Assembly: GCA_009839745.1 (NCBI GenBank)
Contig: VXPE01000110.1
Location: 1-64,000, forward strand
Source of the DNA: Candidatus Poribacteria bacterium
Lineage (GTDB): Bacteria > Poribacteria > WGA-4E > WGA-3G
Reading direction: 5' to 3'
Length of the DNA stretch: 64,000 nucleotides
How positions within the stretch are numbered: the stretch's first letter is position 1; the number at the start of each line of letters is the position of its first letter. The notes under the pieces are model-generated. The model ran no database searches. It saw nothing but the letters and a program-made list of their open reading frames with translations, and was not told the origin of the DNA. Below are positions 1 through 7,091 of the stretch, in pieces. Made by a program: the position numbers and the translations under genes.

Positions 1-40
1 AGAACATATTACCCCTTCTATGAGGTTATGTCAAACATTA

Positions 41-59
41 TTGCGTAAGTCCTACGCAA
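41..59. repeat. Hairpin with the GGACTTACGCA-type motif
   Basis: Perfect 7-bp inverted repeat TTGCGTA / TACGCAA around a 5-nt loop. The same GGACTTACGC word recurs at about 27651, 33700 and 44031, so it belongs to a dispersed repeat rather than to the neighbouring gene. Confidence 0.6.
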
Positions 60-113
60 GGAAAAATTAAAAAGCAACTACGCGGCAAACCGCTCAAAGA
101 CTTTCTGAAGCAG

Positions 114-581
114 GTGAAACCGCCGGAAAGAGAACTGGTTTTTATCTTACAAGATGTCCAAGACCCGGTGAATGTCGGTTCCGCATTTCGGATAGCGGAC
201 GCGTGCCGTGTGAAAGAACTGATTTTGACAGGTATCAGCGCACAACCGCCCCATCCACTGGTGCGCAAAGTGGCGCGCGGGAAACACCGACGGGTCAAAT
301 GGCGATACACAGAGCAGGCAGCGGACGCGATTGCATCGCTGAAAGCCGATGGCTACACGAGCTGCGCCTTAGAAGTTACTGCGCAATCCATCCGTTACGA
401 TGAGATAGACTATCCAGACAAAATCTGTCTCATCGTAGGGCATGAGGACCACGGGGTAACGAAACGAACGCTTGCTGCCTGTGACATGATCATTTATCTT
501 CCGATGTATGGCGCGGGTGCCTCATTGAACGTTCATGTCTCTCTCGGTATCGCCGCCTATCACATCCTGCATCAATTTTAA
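114..581 (+). CDS. TrmH/SpoU-family RNA 2'-O-methyltransferase
   Basis: SPOUT-class methyltransferase that would transfer a methyl group from S-adenosylmethionine to a ribose 2'-OH in tRNA or rRNA. All three SpoU motifs are visible: motif 1 with DPVNVGSAFRIADA (residues 17-30), motif 2 IVGHEDHGV (107-115) and motif 3 LPMYGAGASLNV (129-140), which forms the trefoil-knot SAM site. The length (155 aa) is near the minimal family size. The GTG start given here is the first standard start codon in the frame, but the frame reads plausibly upstream to position 72 (QLRGKPLKDFLKQ, a typical N-terminus). At 72-74, where a leader shared with other genes would place ATG, the sequence is AAG. The true start is therefore doubtful. 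Substrate RNA cannot be told. Confidence 0.85.
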   Translation: MKPPERELVFILQDVQDPVNVGSAFRIADACRVKELILTGISAQPPHPLVRKVARGKHRRVKWRYTEQAADAIASLKADGYTSCALEVTAQSIRYDEIDYPDKICLIVGHEDHGVTKRTLAACDMIIYLPMYGAGASLNVHVSLGIAAYHILHQF

Positions 582-614
582 TAGTTGGCATTTATCAGAA
601 AAATAGTTGGCATT

Positions 615-717
615 TATAGTAAAGTTTAGAATTAATAGGACATCCTGTGCCGGTTCGGTTAGGAAACCGAACCTACCGGGGGCGGAAAGTGTCCATTTAT
701 TTTTCGGATCCACTATA
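615..717. repeat. Small terminal-inverted-repeat element A
   Basis: The 340-bp gap between the methyltransferase and the alcohol dehydrogenase holds no gene. It starts with a 15-bp direct repeat (ATAGTTGGCATTTAT, twice within 584-617). It then carries a 103-bp element bounded by TATAGT and ACTATA, whose ends share an inverted TAATAGGACA/TAAATGGACA block. A hairpin GGTTCGGTT/AACCGAACC followed by TAC (652-676) sits inside. The left 20 bp recurs, inverted, at 3520-3543. Confidence 0.6.
652..676. repeat. REP-like hairpin with CCTAC tail
   Basis: Perfect 9-bp arms GGTTCGGTT/AACCGAACC, loop AGGA, tail CCTAC (GTAGG on the other strand). Member of the dispersed hairpin family described in the findings. 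Confidence 0.7.
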
Positions 718-776
718 AGAGGTTTTCGTTAAACCCAAATCGCGTAGCCTGCAACAATACGCAGAAATACCCCGGG

Positions 777-821
777 GAATGCCACATGGCATTCATACCC
801 GGGGAAGCCCACACGGGCTTC
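777..821. repeat. Tandem pair of hairpins with ACAY loops
   Basis: Two consecutive perfect 7-bp hairpins, GAATGCC-ACAT-GGCATTC (777-794) and GAAGCCC-ACAC-GGGCTTC (804-821). Each is followed by ATA and they are separated by a CCCGGGG block. The arms differ while loop and tail are constant. Confidence 0.5.
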
Positions 822-920
822 ATACCGTTGATTCTGATTCGCAAAAACACGCAGGCGGATATGAGAAACGCACATCAAATTCCAAACGCATGTCATTTCT
901 CCGCAAGGAATAATTAAAAA

Positions 921-1994
921 ATGTCGAAAACGATGCGAGCGATTATGTGTCGCGAACCGTGGGATTACCGCCTCGAAGAGGTCCCACTGCCGGAGGCAGG
1001 GCCCGGTGAAGTCGTCATTAAGGTGAACGCATGCGGCGTTTGCGCGAGCGACATCAAATGTTATACAGGCGCGCCGCTTTTCTGGGGCGACGAACACCGC
1101 GAACCATACGTGGAAGCACCCGTTATTGCCGGACACGAATTCATCGGTGAAGTCGTAGAACTCGGTCCAGGGGCAGGTGAGAAATATAAGCTTGAAATCG
1201 GTGATACGGCTATCGCAGAGCAGATAGTCCCGTGTTGGGAGTGTCGATATTGTCGAACCGGGAAGTATTGGCTTTGCCAAGTCCACAACATTTACGGGTT
1301 TCAACCTGTTGTGAACGGTGGTATGGCGGACTATATGAAGTTTCCGGCACGCTCACTTGTCTACAAAGTCCCTTCCGATATTCCGACGGCGAGTGCTGCG
1401 GTGATCGAACCCCTCGCTTGTTCTATTCATGCCGTGCAAAGAGGAAACATTGAGTTCGGTGATGTCGTCGTGGTTGCGGGTGCGGGGACTCTCGGACTGG
1501 GTATGATCGGCGCAGCGAAGTTGAAAAATCCAGGGGTGCTTATCGCTATTGACCTGATGCCGAAACGGTTAGAGGTCGCCAAAAAGTTGGGAGCAGATAT
1601 CGGGATCAATCCCTCGGAAACAGATGCTGTGCAAGAGGTATTAGACCTCACAGAAGGCTACGGGTGCGATGTCTATATTGAGGCAACGGGACATCCCAAA
1701 GCGGTTGAGCAGGGACTGCACATGATTCGGAAGGCGGGCACCTTCGTCGAATTCAGTGTCATGCGGGAACCGGTGACAGTGGACTGGACGATCATTGGGG
1801 ACACAAAGGAGTTGAACATCCACGGTTCACACTTAGGTCCGTATGCGTATCCATTAGCGATCGATTACATCCATCGCGGTCTCATCGAGGTCGAGCACAT
1901 TGTGACGCATCAACTGCCGTTGGAGGACTATCTTACGGGATTCGAGATGGTCCAAGAAGGGTCGGATTCGATTAAGGTGCAGTTGGTACCGTGA
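921..1994 (+). CDS. Zinc-dependent alcohol/polyol dehydrogenase (MDR family)
   Basis: Medium-chain NAD(P)-dependent dehydrogenase oxidising a secondary alcohol of a sugar, polyol or sugar acid. Visible features: catalytic-zinc Cys41 in ACGVCASD, GHE at 71-73, the four structural-zinc cysteines C105, C108, C111 and C119, and the Rossmann glycine motif GAGTLGLG at 187-194. At 357 aa it has the normal family length. The ATG is preceded by the leader CCGCAAGGAATAATTAAAAA (901-920), a pattern found before several other genes here. The enolase-superfamily gene follows 12 bp after the stop, so the two probably form a sugar-acid catabolic operon. Exact substrate unknown; L-threonine-3-dehydrogenase-like and sorbitol-dehydrogenase-like enzymes share these motifs. 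Confidence 0.9.
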   Translation: MSKTMRAIMCREPWDYRLEEVPLPEAGPGEVVIKVNACGVCASDIKCYTGAPLFWGDEHREPYVEAPVIAGHEFIGEVVELGPGAGEKYKLEIGDTAIAEQIVPCWECRYCRTGKYWLCQVHNIYGFQPVVNGGMADYMKFPARSLVYKVPSDIPTASAAVIEPLACSIHAVQRGNIEFGDVVVVAGAGTLGLGMIGAAKLKNPGVLIAIDLMPKRLEVAKKLGADIGINPSETDAVQEVLDLTEGYGCDVYIEATGHPKAVEQGLHMIRKAGTFVEFSVMREPVTVDWTIIGDTKELNIHGSHLGPYAYPLAIDYIHRGLIEVEHIVTHQLPLEDYLTGFEMVQEGSDSIKVQLVP

Positions 1995-2006
1995 GGATAA
2001 GAACAA

Positions 2007-3275
2007 ATGGAAATTACCGAAATTGAATCTATTCCATTGCGTGTGCCTTACGAGGAACGGATTCGTAAGAGATACTACCACTTCGCGATGACGGAGTTAG
2101 TCACGGTCTATAAATTTTATACCGACACCGGTCTCGTCGGTCTCGGAGAGAACCCAGGACCGCCGTTTGATCAGGAGGTGCTGGACACCTATCTCGGCAC
2201 GAACCCGTTCGATCATGTCATGGGTGAGGGTCGTTTTAATCTTGACATGGCGTGTTACGATCTGATGGGGAAACATCTCGGTCTGCCAGCATGGAAGTTG
2301 ATGGGTCAACAGGTTCGGGAGTGGGTTGCGATGGGGTGGTGGATGCCGTGTATGTCGCCTGAAGACACGGCTGCTGAGGTTCAAGTCGCTGCTGAACGTG
2401 GATACCGAGGTTTGAAGTGTAAGGCACGCGCCTTTTATGATGTCGTTGAGCAGTCAGCTGCGATCCAAGAGGTTGCGCCTCCCGACTTTCGCGTGGAGTT
2501 CGACTTCAACGGCTCGTTAATCAACGTTGAGAAGGCACTCCCCATCCTACGAGAACTGGAGAAAATTTCGGTTGTTAAGGGTCTCGAAGAACCGATTTTC
2601 GCTTACGACGTGGAGGGCTGGCGACGGCTGCATCAAGAGATTCGGATTCCGTTCTATCTACATGGTGTTGGTGTTATCCGGGAGGGTGCTTCACGTCAAC
2701 CCTCTGGTCCGTGGATTGGGCTTCGAGCGGGCGATTTTGACGGTGCGCTGTGTAGCCATGAAAGCGTCAAAAGTGCACTGGCATCGGGGTGGGCTTTCGC
2801 TGCTGCGAATACACCGATCCTACTCCAGTATGTCGGTACTGGCATTACAGCGGCATTTGCGTGTCATCTGGGAGCCGTGATTCCAACAGCGACCCTGCCG
2901 GGAGTCACTGCAAGCCACGCTTATGAAAGCGACTTAATTGTTACACCGCACAAAGTTCAGCGCGGATTTATGCAGGTGCCAGAGGGTCCCGGTCTCGGTG
3001 TGGTATTAGATGAAGCTGCTGTGAAACGGTATTCCGAAACGCCTGAACCTACATGGAAACGACACATCTCTGTTGTCACCTTACCCGGTGGCATAAAGCA
3101 TTACTACCGAAACCTACAACAGGCGGAACGCCTCATGAAACAGGGCGTGGACGAATCTTATGCACCCGGGGTGCGTTTGGATGAATGGGAAGATGACGGT
3201 AGTGAAGGCTTTGACCAACGCTTTAAGCAGTTACAGGAGAACGATTGGCCCGTGTGGGAAACTCCTATCACTTAG
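2007..3275 (+). CDS. Enolase-superfamily (mandelate racemase/muconate lactonizing) enzyme
   Basis: Member of the enolase superfamily, whose enzymes abstract a proton alpha to a carboxylate and often dehydrate sugar acids. The barrel shows the K-x-K pair (LKCKAR, K137 and K139), a metal-ligand strand EFDFNGS (D166) and EEP (194-196). The third acidic ligand is not obvious by eye. The 422-aa length is longer than most relatives (about 370-400), the extra being an acidic C-terminal tail. It directly follows the zinc dehydrogenase, suggesting consecutive steps on a sugar acid. Substrate cannot be named. Confidence 0.8.
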   Translation: MEITEIESIPLRVPYEERIRKRYYHFAMTELVTVYKFYTDTGLVGLGENPGPPFDQEVLDTYLGTNPFDHVMGEGRFNLDMACYDLMGKHLGLPAWKLMGQQVREWVAMGWWMPCMSPEDTAAEVQVAAERGYRGLKCKARAFYDVVEQSAAIQEVAPPDFRVEFDFNGSLINVEKALPILRELEKISVVKGLEEPIFAYDVEGWRRLHQEIRIPFYLHGVGVIREGASRQPSGPWIGLRAGDFDGALCSHESVKSALASGWAFAAANTPILLQYVGTGITAAFACHLGAVIPTATLPGVTASHAYESDLIVTPHKVQRGFMQVPEGPGLGVVLDEAAVKRYSETPEPTWKRHISVVTLPGGIKHYYRNLQQAERLMKQGVDESYAPGVRLDEWEDDGSEGFDQRFKQLQENDWPVWETPIT

Positions 3276-3424
3276 AAGTCAGTATTCTGCTGAGCAGTTG
3301 AGAACGATTCATAATTTGGGTTTGTAGTCGCGCAATGGTATAAGTCGCGTGTGGACTTGCGGGACAATACGCGTTTAGGCAGTGGGACGGGCGATGAAGG
3401 GTTCCCTACTGAGGGGATTTACTA

Positions 3425-3543
3425 TATAGTAAAACCCATAATTAATGGGACATTTGACAGCGGGCGAGGGGACCTCGCCCCTACGAGGTGAGGCAGGCAT
3501 GTCGGAGCGTTAAAATGTCTTTTTAATTCTAAACTTTACTATA
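3425..3543. repeat. Small terminal-inverted-repeat element B
   Basis: Fills most of the 317-bp gap before the PhyH gene. The ends are TATAGTAAAACCCATAATTA and, read on the minus strand, TATAGTAAAGTTTAGAATTA, followed on each side by a GACAT block. The interior carries a REP-like hairpin. The minus-strand end matches the left end of element A (615-634), so A and B are relatives. No reading frame of note lies inside. Confidence 0.65.
3462..3484. repeat. REP-like hairpin with CCTAC tail
   Basis: Arms GGGCGAGG/CCTCGCCC, loop GGA, tail CTAC. An identical copy lies at 14782-14804. Confidence 0.75.
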
Positions 3544-3549
3544 AATACG

Positions 3550-3572
3550 CACAGACTAACAGTCTATGCTAC
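3550..3572. repeat. Hairpin repeat with ATGCTAC tail
   Basis: Arms AGACT/AGTCT around AAC, followed by ATGCTAC. Same layout as the copies at 11756-11777, 33779-33804 and 43940-43962, where the arms are AGGCT/AGCCT. Confidence 0.6.
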
Positions 3573-3592
3573 GGAAGAAGGAGTAAAATACT

Positions 3593-4402
3593 ATGATGAC
3601 CCCTGAACAACGGTATCTTTTCGATGTCACCGGATACCTTCACTTAGAGAACGTCATGACGGACGAAGAACTGAAAGCGGCACAAGCAGCAGCGAATGAA
3701 TACATCAATACCCCTACCGAAGAACTTCCACCCGGATTTGATTCCAGCGAAAAAAATCTCCCAAACGGCTTTGCCTTCGCGAAACCCTTAGAGGCACTCA
3801 CGATGCACCGATCGACGTGGCCTATTATCAAAGAACTGACGAATAACAAACCGCAATTGATGCGTGGCACCATGATTGCGGATCGGGCGGGTGCGTCGGA
3901 GTCGGAAGAAGGCCTCCGCTTGCATTGTGCGCGAGAAGATTTTGGATGGCACTGCAACCGTTATGAGGTCCGAAATGGTCGAATCTTTTGTGACGATTTT
4001 GTCGTTTTTCCTTACCTCTATGATGTGCATCCGGGGGATGGTGGGTTGTTAGTCGTTCCCGGCACACACAAGACCTTTTTCGATCGTCCTGAACACCTCT
4101 ACAACAACGGGAGGATTAAGGATGCCGATGAGATTCCAGAAGGGGTTGTTAACATCACGCCGAAGGCAGGGGATTTCGTGATTATCTCTGAGCTCCTGAC
4201 GCACGGTGCGCTGCCGTGGAAACCGAAAGATCGGTATCGTTGTGTCCTGACCTTACGCTACAGACCGCAGCATCGCGGCGAGAGTCGGGTGCCGCCAGAG
4301 GTTAGAACACGATTGTCGCCGGAAACCCTGGAACTCATCTCCCAGGCAGGGCACTATGACACGAAAGAGATCGTTAAAAAGGACGTAATCACCTTGACGT
4401 AA
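3593..4402 (+). CDS. Phytanoyl-CoA dioxygenase (PhyH) family protein
   Basis: Fe(II)/2-oxoglutarate-dependent oxygenase of the PhyH family, which hydroxylates small organic substrates. N-terminal helix region YLFDVTGYLHLENVMTDEEL is the standard PhyH opening. The GLLVVPGTHK segment and the distal HGALPWK...RYRCVL segment (distal His and the 2OG-binding Arg) are present. The expected HxD pair appears to read H-C-N in GWHCNRYEV, so the acidic iron ligand may be missing or lie elsewhere. The start is the first of two adjacent ATGs, with SD-like AGAAGGAG at about 3575-3582. Such families are expanded in Poribacteria-like genomes; the substrate is unknown. Confidence 0.85.
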   Translation: MMTPEQRYLFDVTGYLHLENVMTDEELKAAQAAANEYINTPTEELPPGFDSSEKNLPNGFAFAKPLEALTMHRSTWPIIKELTNNKPQLMRGTMIADRAGASESEEGLRLHCAREDFGWHCNRYEVRNGRIFCDDFVVFPYLYDVHPGDGGLLVVPGTHKTFFDRPEHLYNNGRIKDADEIPEGVVNITPKAGDFVIISELLTHGALPWKPKDRYRCVLTLRYRPQHRGESRVPPEVRTRLSPETLELISQAGHYDTKEIVKKDVITLT

Positions 4403-4404
4403 TC

Positions 4405-4440
4405 GGGGTTACAAACCCCTACCACATTGGGGTTACAATC
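4405..4440. repeat. Two short REP-like hairpins
   Basis: GGGGTT-ACA-AACCCC-TAC at 4405-4422, then a degenerate copy beginning GGGGTTACAATCCC. Located between the PhyH gene and the PhyH remnant. Confidence 0.5.
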
Positions 4441-4455
4441 CCTCCCCCAAATGCG

Positions 4456-4641
4456 TTATCGGTTGTTGGAGTTGTGTTGACGGTTCTCACGTCGATCGCT
4501 CACTTCAATCAGTTTGTCAACCGTCTCCGAGTCCAGCACATTTCGGATGATGAGGTAGCCTTTATCGTCAAAGTGCTGTATGTCCTCATTGGAGAGTGGG
4601 TGCCAATCTAAATCGGTTAATGCTTCGCTTGTGTGTGCCAT
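4456..4641 (-). pseudogene. Truncated PhyH-family gene (N-terminal fragment)
   Basis: A 61-codon frame whose residues 17-47 (SNEDIQHFDDKGYLIIRNVL and following) match the N-terminal helix-strand opening of PhyH dioxygenases. It then ends in an Asn/Arg-rich stretch with none of the iron-binding region. A good SD (AGAGGAAA about 9 bp before ATG) shows it was once a real gene start. It points toward the intact PhyH gene and the REP-like hairpins at 4405-4440, so truncation probably accompanied a rearrangement there. Confidence 0.7.
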
Positions 4642-4666
4642 TACCGTTTCCTCTTATATTTTGGTG

Positions 4667-5236
4667 TCAGAATACGGGATCAATTAACTTATGAAAAAGG
4701 ACAGTAGGGCTCCGTGAGATTTTTAGAAAAATCTCGGGACGATTATGCAGTTGTCCCATGGATTGGAAAGGTTGTGTTCTACGCTTGCTCCTGTTAAAGT
4801 TAAGTTCTACAATACTAACAAACCGGTACTGATAACCATTAAGAAAGTCATCCGATGCCCAAAACGATTTTCCTATGCATTGGCAGTAAGTAATAAAGCA
4901 ATATGCCCCTTTTAATTGTTGGACAACGTGGGAAGCCAATTTAGCGTCCATTTCCTGCGTCTCGATGCAGATAATCCACTTTCTTCCACGCTCATCGTTG
5001 GATACAATCACAAAATCAGCCCGTTTGCGTTCGCCCTTCGTTCCATTGAAAACAGTAAGAGGATTCTCAAAATCTTCTGCCCTGATCACAATAGAGTGAG
5101 GAGGAATCCCTTTTATTTCGACAGTCGCACCGGATTGCAAATCGGTTAATTGCACAGAAGGTCTTCCCTGACCCGGTTGTAAGGTAACTTGGATATTGGG
5201 GGTGAGCATTTCCCTCAGTATCTGAATATCATTCAC
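4667..5236 (-). CDS. Unknown protein paired with an OLD-like ATPase; possible PD-(D/E)XK-like nuclease
   Basis: 189 aa, no family recognised with certainty. The middle has a two-strand pattern, RADFVIVSN (D74) then KWIICIETQ (E92, Q94). This spacing resembles the D...ExK core of PD-(D/E)XK nucleases, but with Gln instead of Lys, so this is only a suggestion. The start codon lies 5 bp after the stop of the upstream ATPase gene, showing translational coupling and a common function. Two-gene ATPase plus effector modules are typical of phage-defence islands, and the location beside a type III restriction system fits. It is the last gene of the minus-strand island. Confidence 0.6.
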   Translation of the reverse strand: MNDIQILREMLTPNIQVTLQPGQGRPSVQLTDLQSGATVEIKGIPPHSIVIRAEDFENPLTVFNGTKGERKRADFVIVSNDERGRKWIICIETQEMDAKLASHVVQQLKGAYCFITYCQCIGKSFWASDDFLNGYQYRFVSIVELNFNRSKRRTQPFQSMGQLHNRPEIFLKISRSPTVLFHKLIDPVF

Positions 5237-5241
5237 AAAGT

Positions 5242-6621
5242 CTACTCTTCCCCCCAGACAATTTCGTCCTGAATCCTGTTCATATCATCAATCGTCTTAT
5301 CAAAGCTGCTGACTCCAATGCCAAATCTTGGATGAATTTTAGCAGGAACGAGCGTATGCCCCCTTCTCCGTCTCTTTTGCCCTTCTTCCAATGGCATCAG
5401 TTTTTCTTCCGCTACGTATACTTTGACTTGATCGGCGTTAATCAATTCACTTTCCTGATAACCGTTTTCTTCGGCGACTCTTTTCAGGTGTGGCTTGTCG
5501 TGATTGAGCATGATCAGTGTGTTCAGTTCTTTGACGATGTAATCGCTGTGGGTAGTGATGAAGACTTTAACACCCAAATTCACGAGCCTCGCAAAGAGTC
5601 TGGCGATGCGGCGTTGATTTTCCGGATGGAGACTTAATTCGGGTTCGTCTATCATCAGCAGATCACCTTTTTCGGCAATACAATTGAGATAAAAGCTGAG
5701 GTCTAAGAGTGAACGCACGGCACTTGAACTTTCCACCATTGTTAATTTGAGTCGTGTGCCTTTCGGAATATAGTAGAGTTGGTCGTTTTGTGTAATGGTG
5801 TATTCGCCCCCGATAATATCTACAAAGTCTTCCAAAATTTCGGGATGCTCTTTGGCAATGAAACTTTTGCTTTTGGCAATATCTTCAAGTTGACCCATAA
5901 AGTCGACATCGGTTCCTATTGACGATGGGTAACTTTGATACGCCTTGGATAGCAATCCCCGCAAGTCCGTCTGTTGATCTGCTCGTGCCATGTCTTTCAG
6001 CAGTTGACTCCGAGCAAAATTAAGTTCTTTCCGAAAAGTCGAGATGCCGGTACGCTCAGCTGAAGATATAAAAGGTCTGGGTAAAGAACCAGAGAAAATA
6101 TGCTCGATAATAACAAAATCAATAAAACTTTTTACACTATCGGTATCAATTTTTTTTTCTTCTTGTTTTTTTGTTGTTCTTGAAGTAAGTATTGCTGCTT
6201 CGCTTCCCTTGCCCTTTGAAAATAGGAAAGATTGGAGGCCTGTGAATAGGCTGTTGAATTGTTTACCTTGTATGTCAATCTCATCTGTCATGAAGTAGAA
6301 TTCACTCTTCTGAAACGTCCCTTCAGGTGCCGCAAAAATTGTATCCAGTTGCTCGGTGTATTTCCTGCATGCTTCTGTAAGTAGGTCATCAGTTGCTGGC
6401 ACCAATTCAATCTTAACCTGTTTTGTAAGTGCTCGCTGGATTTGGGCATCGCTAATTGGGAAACGGATGAATTGATGCCAAGACTTTAAAAAACCGAACA
6501 ATACACAAGCAGCATAAGTTTTGCCGGTGTTATTCTCACCACAGATGAGTGTCAAATCGCCCAGCGAAAATTCTGCCTGCTTTAGGATTCCAATGTTTTT
6601 TAGTTTTACTGTCAGACTCAT
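5242..6621 (-). CDS. OLD-like AAA/ABC-type ATPase
   Basis: 459-aa ATPase of the AAA_15/AAA_21 (OLD-like) group. Walker A GENNTGKT is at 28-35, an ABC-signature-like ESSSAVRSLLDLSF at 297-310, Walker B LLMIDEPE at 321-328, and the switch His in FITTHSDYIV follows. No TOPRIM nuclease domain is seen at the C-terminus, which instead has a basic KRRRRGH patch. The nuclease activity may be supplied by the next gene (4667-5236). The ATG overlaps (ATGA) the stop codon of a leftover Mod C-terminal reading frame, implying that it once followed a mod gene directly. Likely a defence-type ATPase; the trigger is unknown. Confidence 0.8.
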   Translation of the reverse strand: MSLTVKLKNIGILKQAEFSLGDLTLICGENNTGKTYAACVLFGFLKSWHQFIRFPISDAQIQRALTKQVKIELVPATDDLLTEACRKYTEQLDTIFAAPEGTFQKSEFYFMTDEIDIQGKQFNSLFTGLQSFLFSKGKGSEAAILTSRTTKKQEEKKIDTDSVKSFIDFVIIEHIFSGSLPRPFISSAERTGISTFRKELNFARSQLLKDMARADQQTDLRGLLSKAYQSYPSSIGTDVDFMGQLEDIAKSKSFIAKEHPEILEDFVDIIGGEYTITQNDQLYYIPKGTRLKLTMVESSSAVRSLLDLSFYLNCIAEKGDLLMIDEPELSLHPENQRRIARLFARLVNLGVKVFITTHSDYIVKELNTLIMLNHDKPHLKRVAEENGYQESELINADQVKVYVAEEKLMPLEEGQKRRRRGHTLVPAKIHPRFGIGVSSFDKTIDDMNRIQDEIVWGEE

Positions 6622-6694
6622 ACTGATACCTCTACAATTGTCATAGGGTCATTACTCAAAGTGTTTACAGATTTAACAGTAAGTATGAGGGCAA
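6619..6694 (-). pseudogene. Remnant of a Mod C-terminus
   Basis: Read on the minus strand this stretch gives a tail ending ...LTVKSVNTLSNDPMTIVEVSV-stop. The intact Mod (7092-9254) ends ...LAVKVVDIFGNDTMTIVEVSV-stop. The last eight residues are identical, but the DNA differs at many third positions, so this is an old or separately acquired copy. The stop TGA overlaps the ATG of the ATPase gene. The remnant begins right at the end of the DUF4325 gene. Confidence 0.75.
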
Positions 6695-7048
6695 TTACAT
6701 TGAGAATTCATCAATTTGAAATATTTGATTGAATTTCTGGGGGTCTTTGAAATATAATTTGACATCGCGAACGACAGATTCCAGGAAAGCGAGGTCGTCT
6801 GGTTCTATATCTTCCACTTTCAATAGGGAGCGAATTTTTTCCTCACTGAATGTTCCGTACAATTCACCAACTGCAGCAGTGAGGAAAGGTGTTGTTAATG
6901 CTGTGACATTGTGAAATGAGAGGACGACATCTTGATTCGCTCTCAGAGCAGCATCAAGGTGTTTATGAATCTTCTGCCCGTCGCCGGAAGCAACGCAAAA
7001 CGGGCTGCCCACGACTTTAAACATGGATATTTTAATATTTTCTGACAC
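6695..7048 (-). CDS. STAS-like domain (DUF4325) protein
   Basis: 117 aa. The central strand-helix segment VVLSFHNVTALTTPFLTAAVG is typical of the STAS-like DUF4325 domain, a small alpha/beta fold usually found in regulators or beside ATPases. The start chosen is GTG at 7048, since AAGGAG (7054-7059) sits 5-6 bp upstream; an in-frame ATG at 7111 lies inside mod and lacks such a site. It stands between mod and the leftover Mod tail, so it appears to have been inserted there. Role in the island unknown; a sensor or partner-switch function would fit the family. Confidence 0.75.
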   Translation of the reverse strand: MSENIKISMFKVVGSPFCVASGDGQKIHKHLDAALRANQDVVLSFHNVTALTTPFLTAAVGELYGTFSEEKIRSLLKVEDIEPDDLAFLESVVRDVKLYFKDPQKFNQIFQIDEFSM

Positions 7049-7091
7049 GGTTATCTCCTTAAAAAGTATCTTCTGTGTTGAGGCGACAATC

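Noticed and set aside
729-1304. 191-codon minus-strand frame
   Set aside because: Antisense to the well-supported alcohol dehydrogenase, no SD and no recognisable domain.
4916-5149. 77-codon plus-strand frame opposite the ATPase partner
   Set aside because: Antisense shadow without start context or domain.
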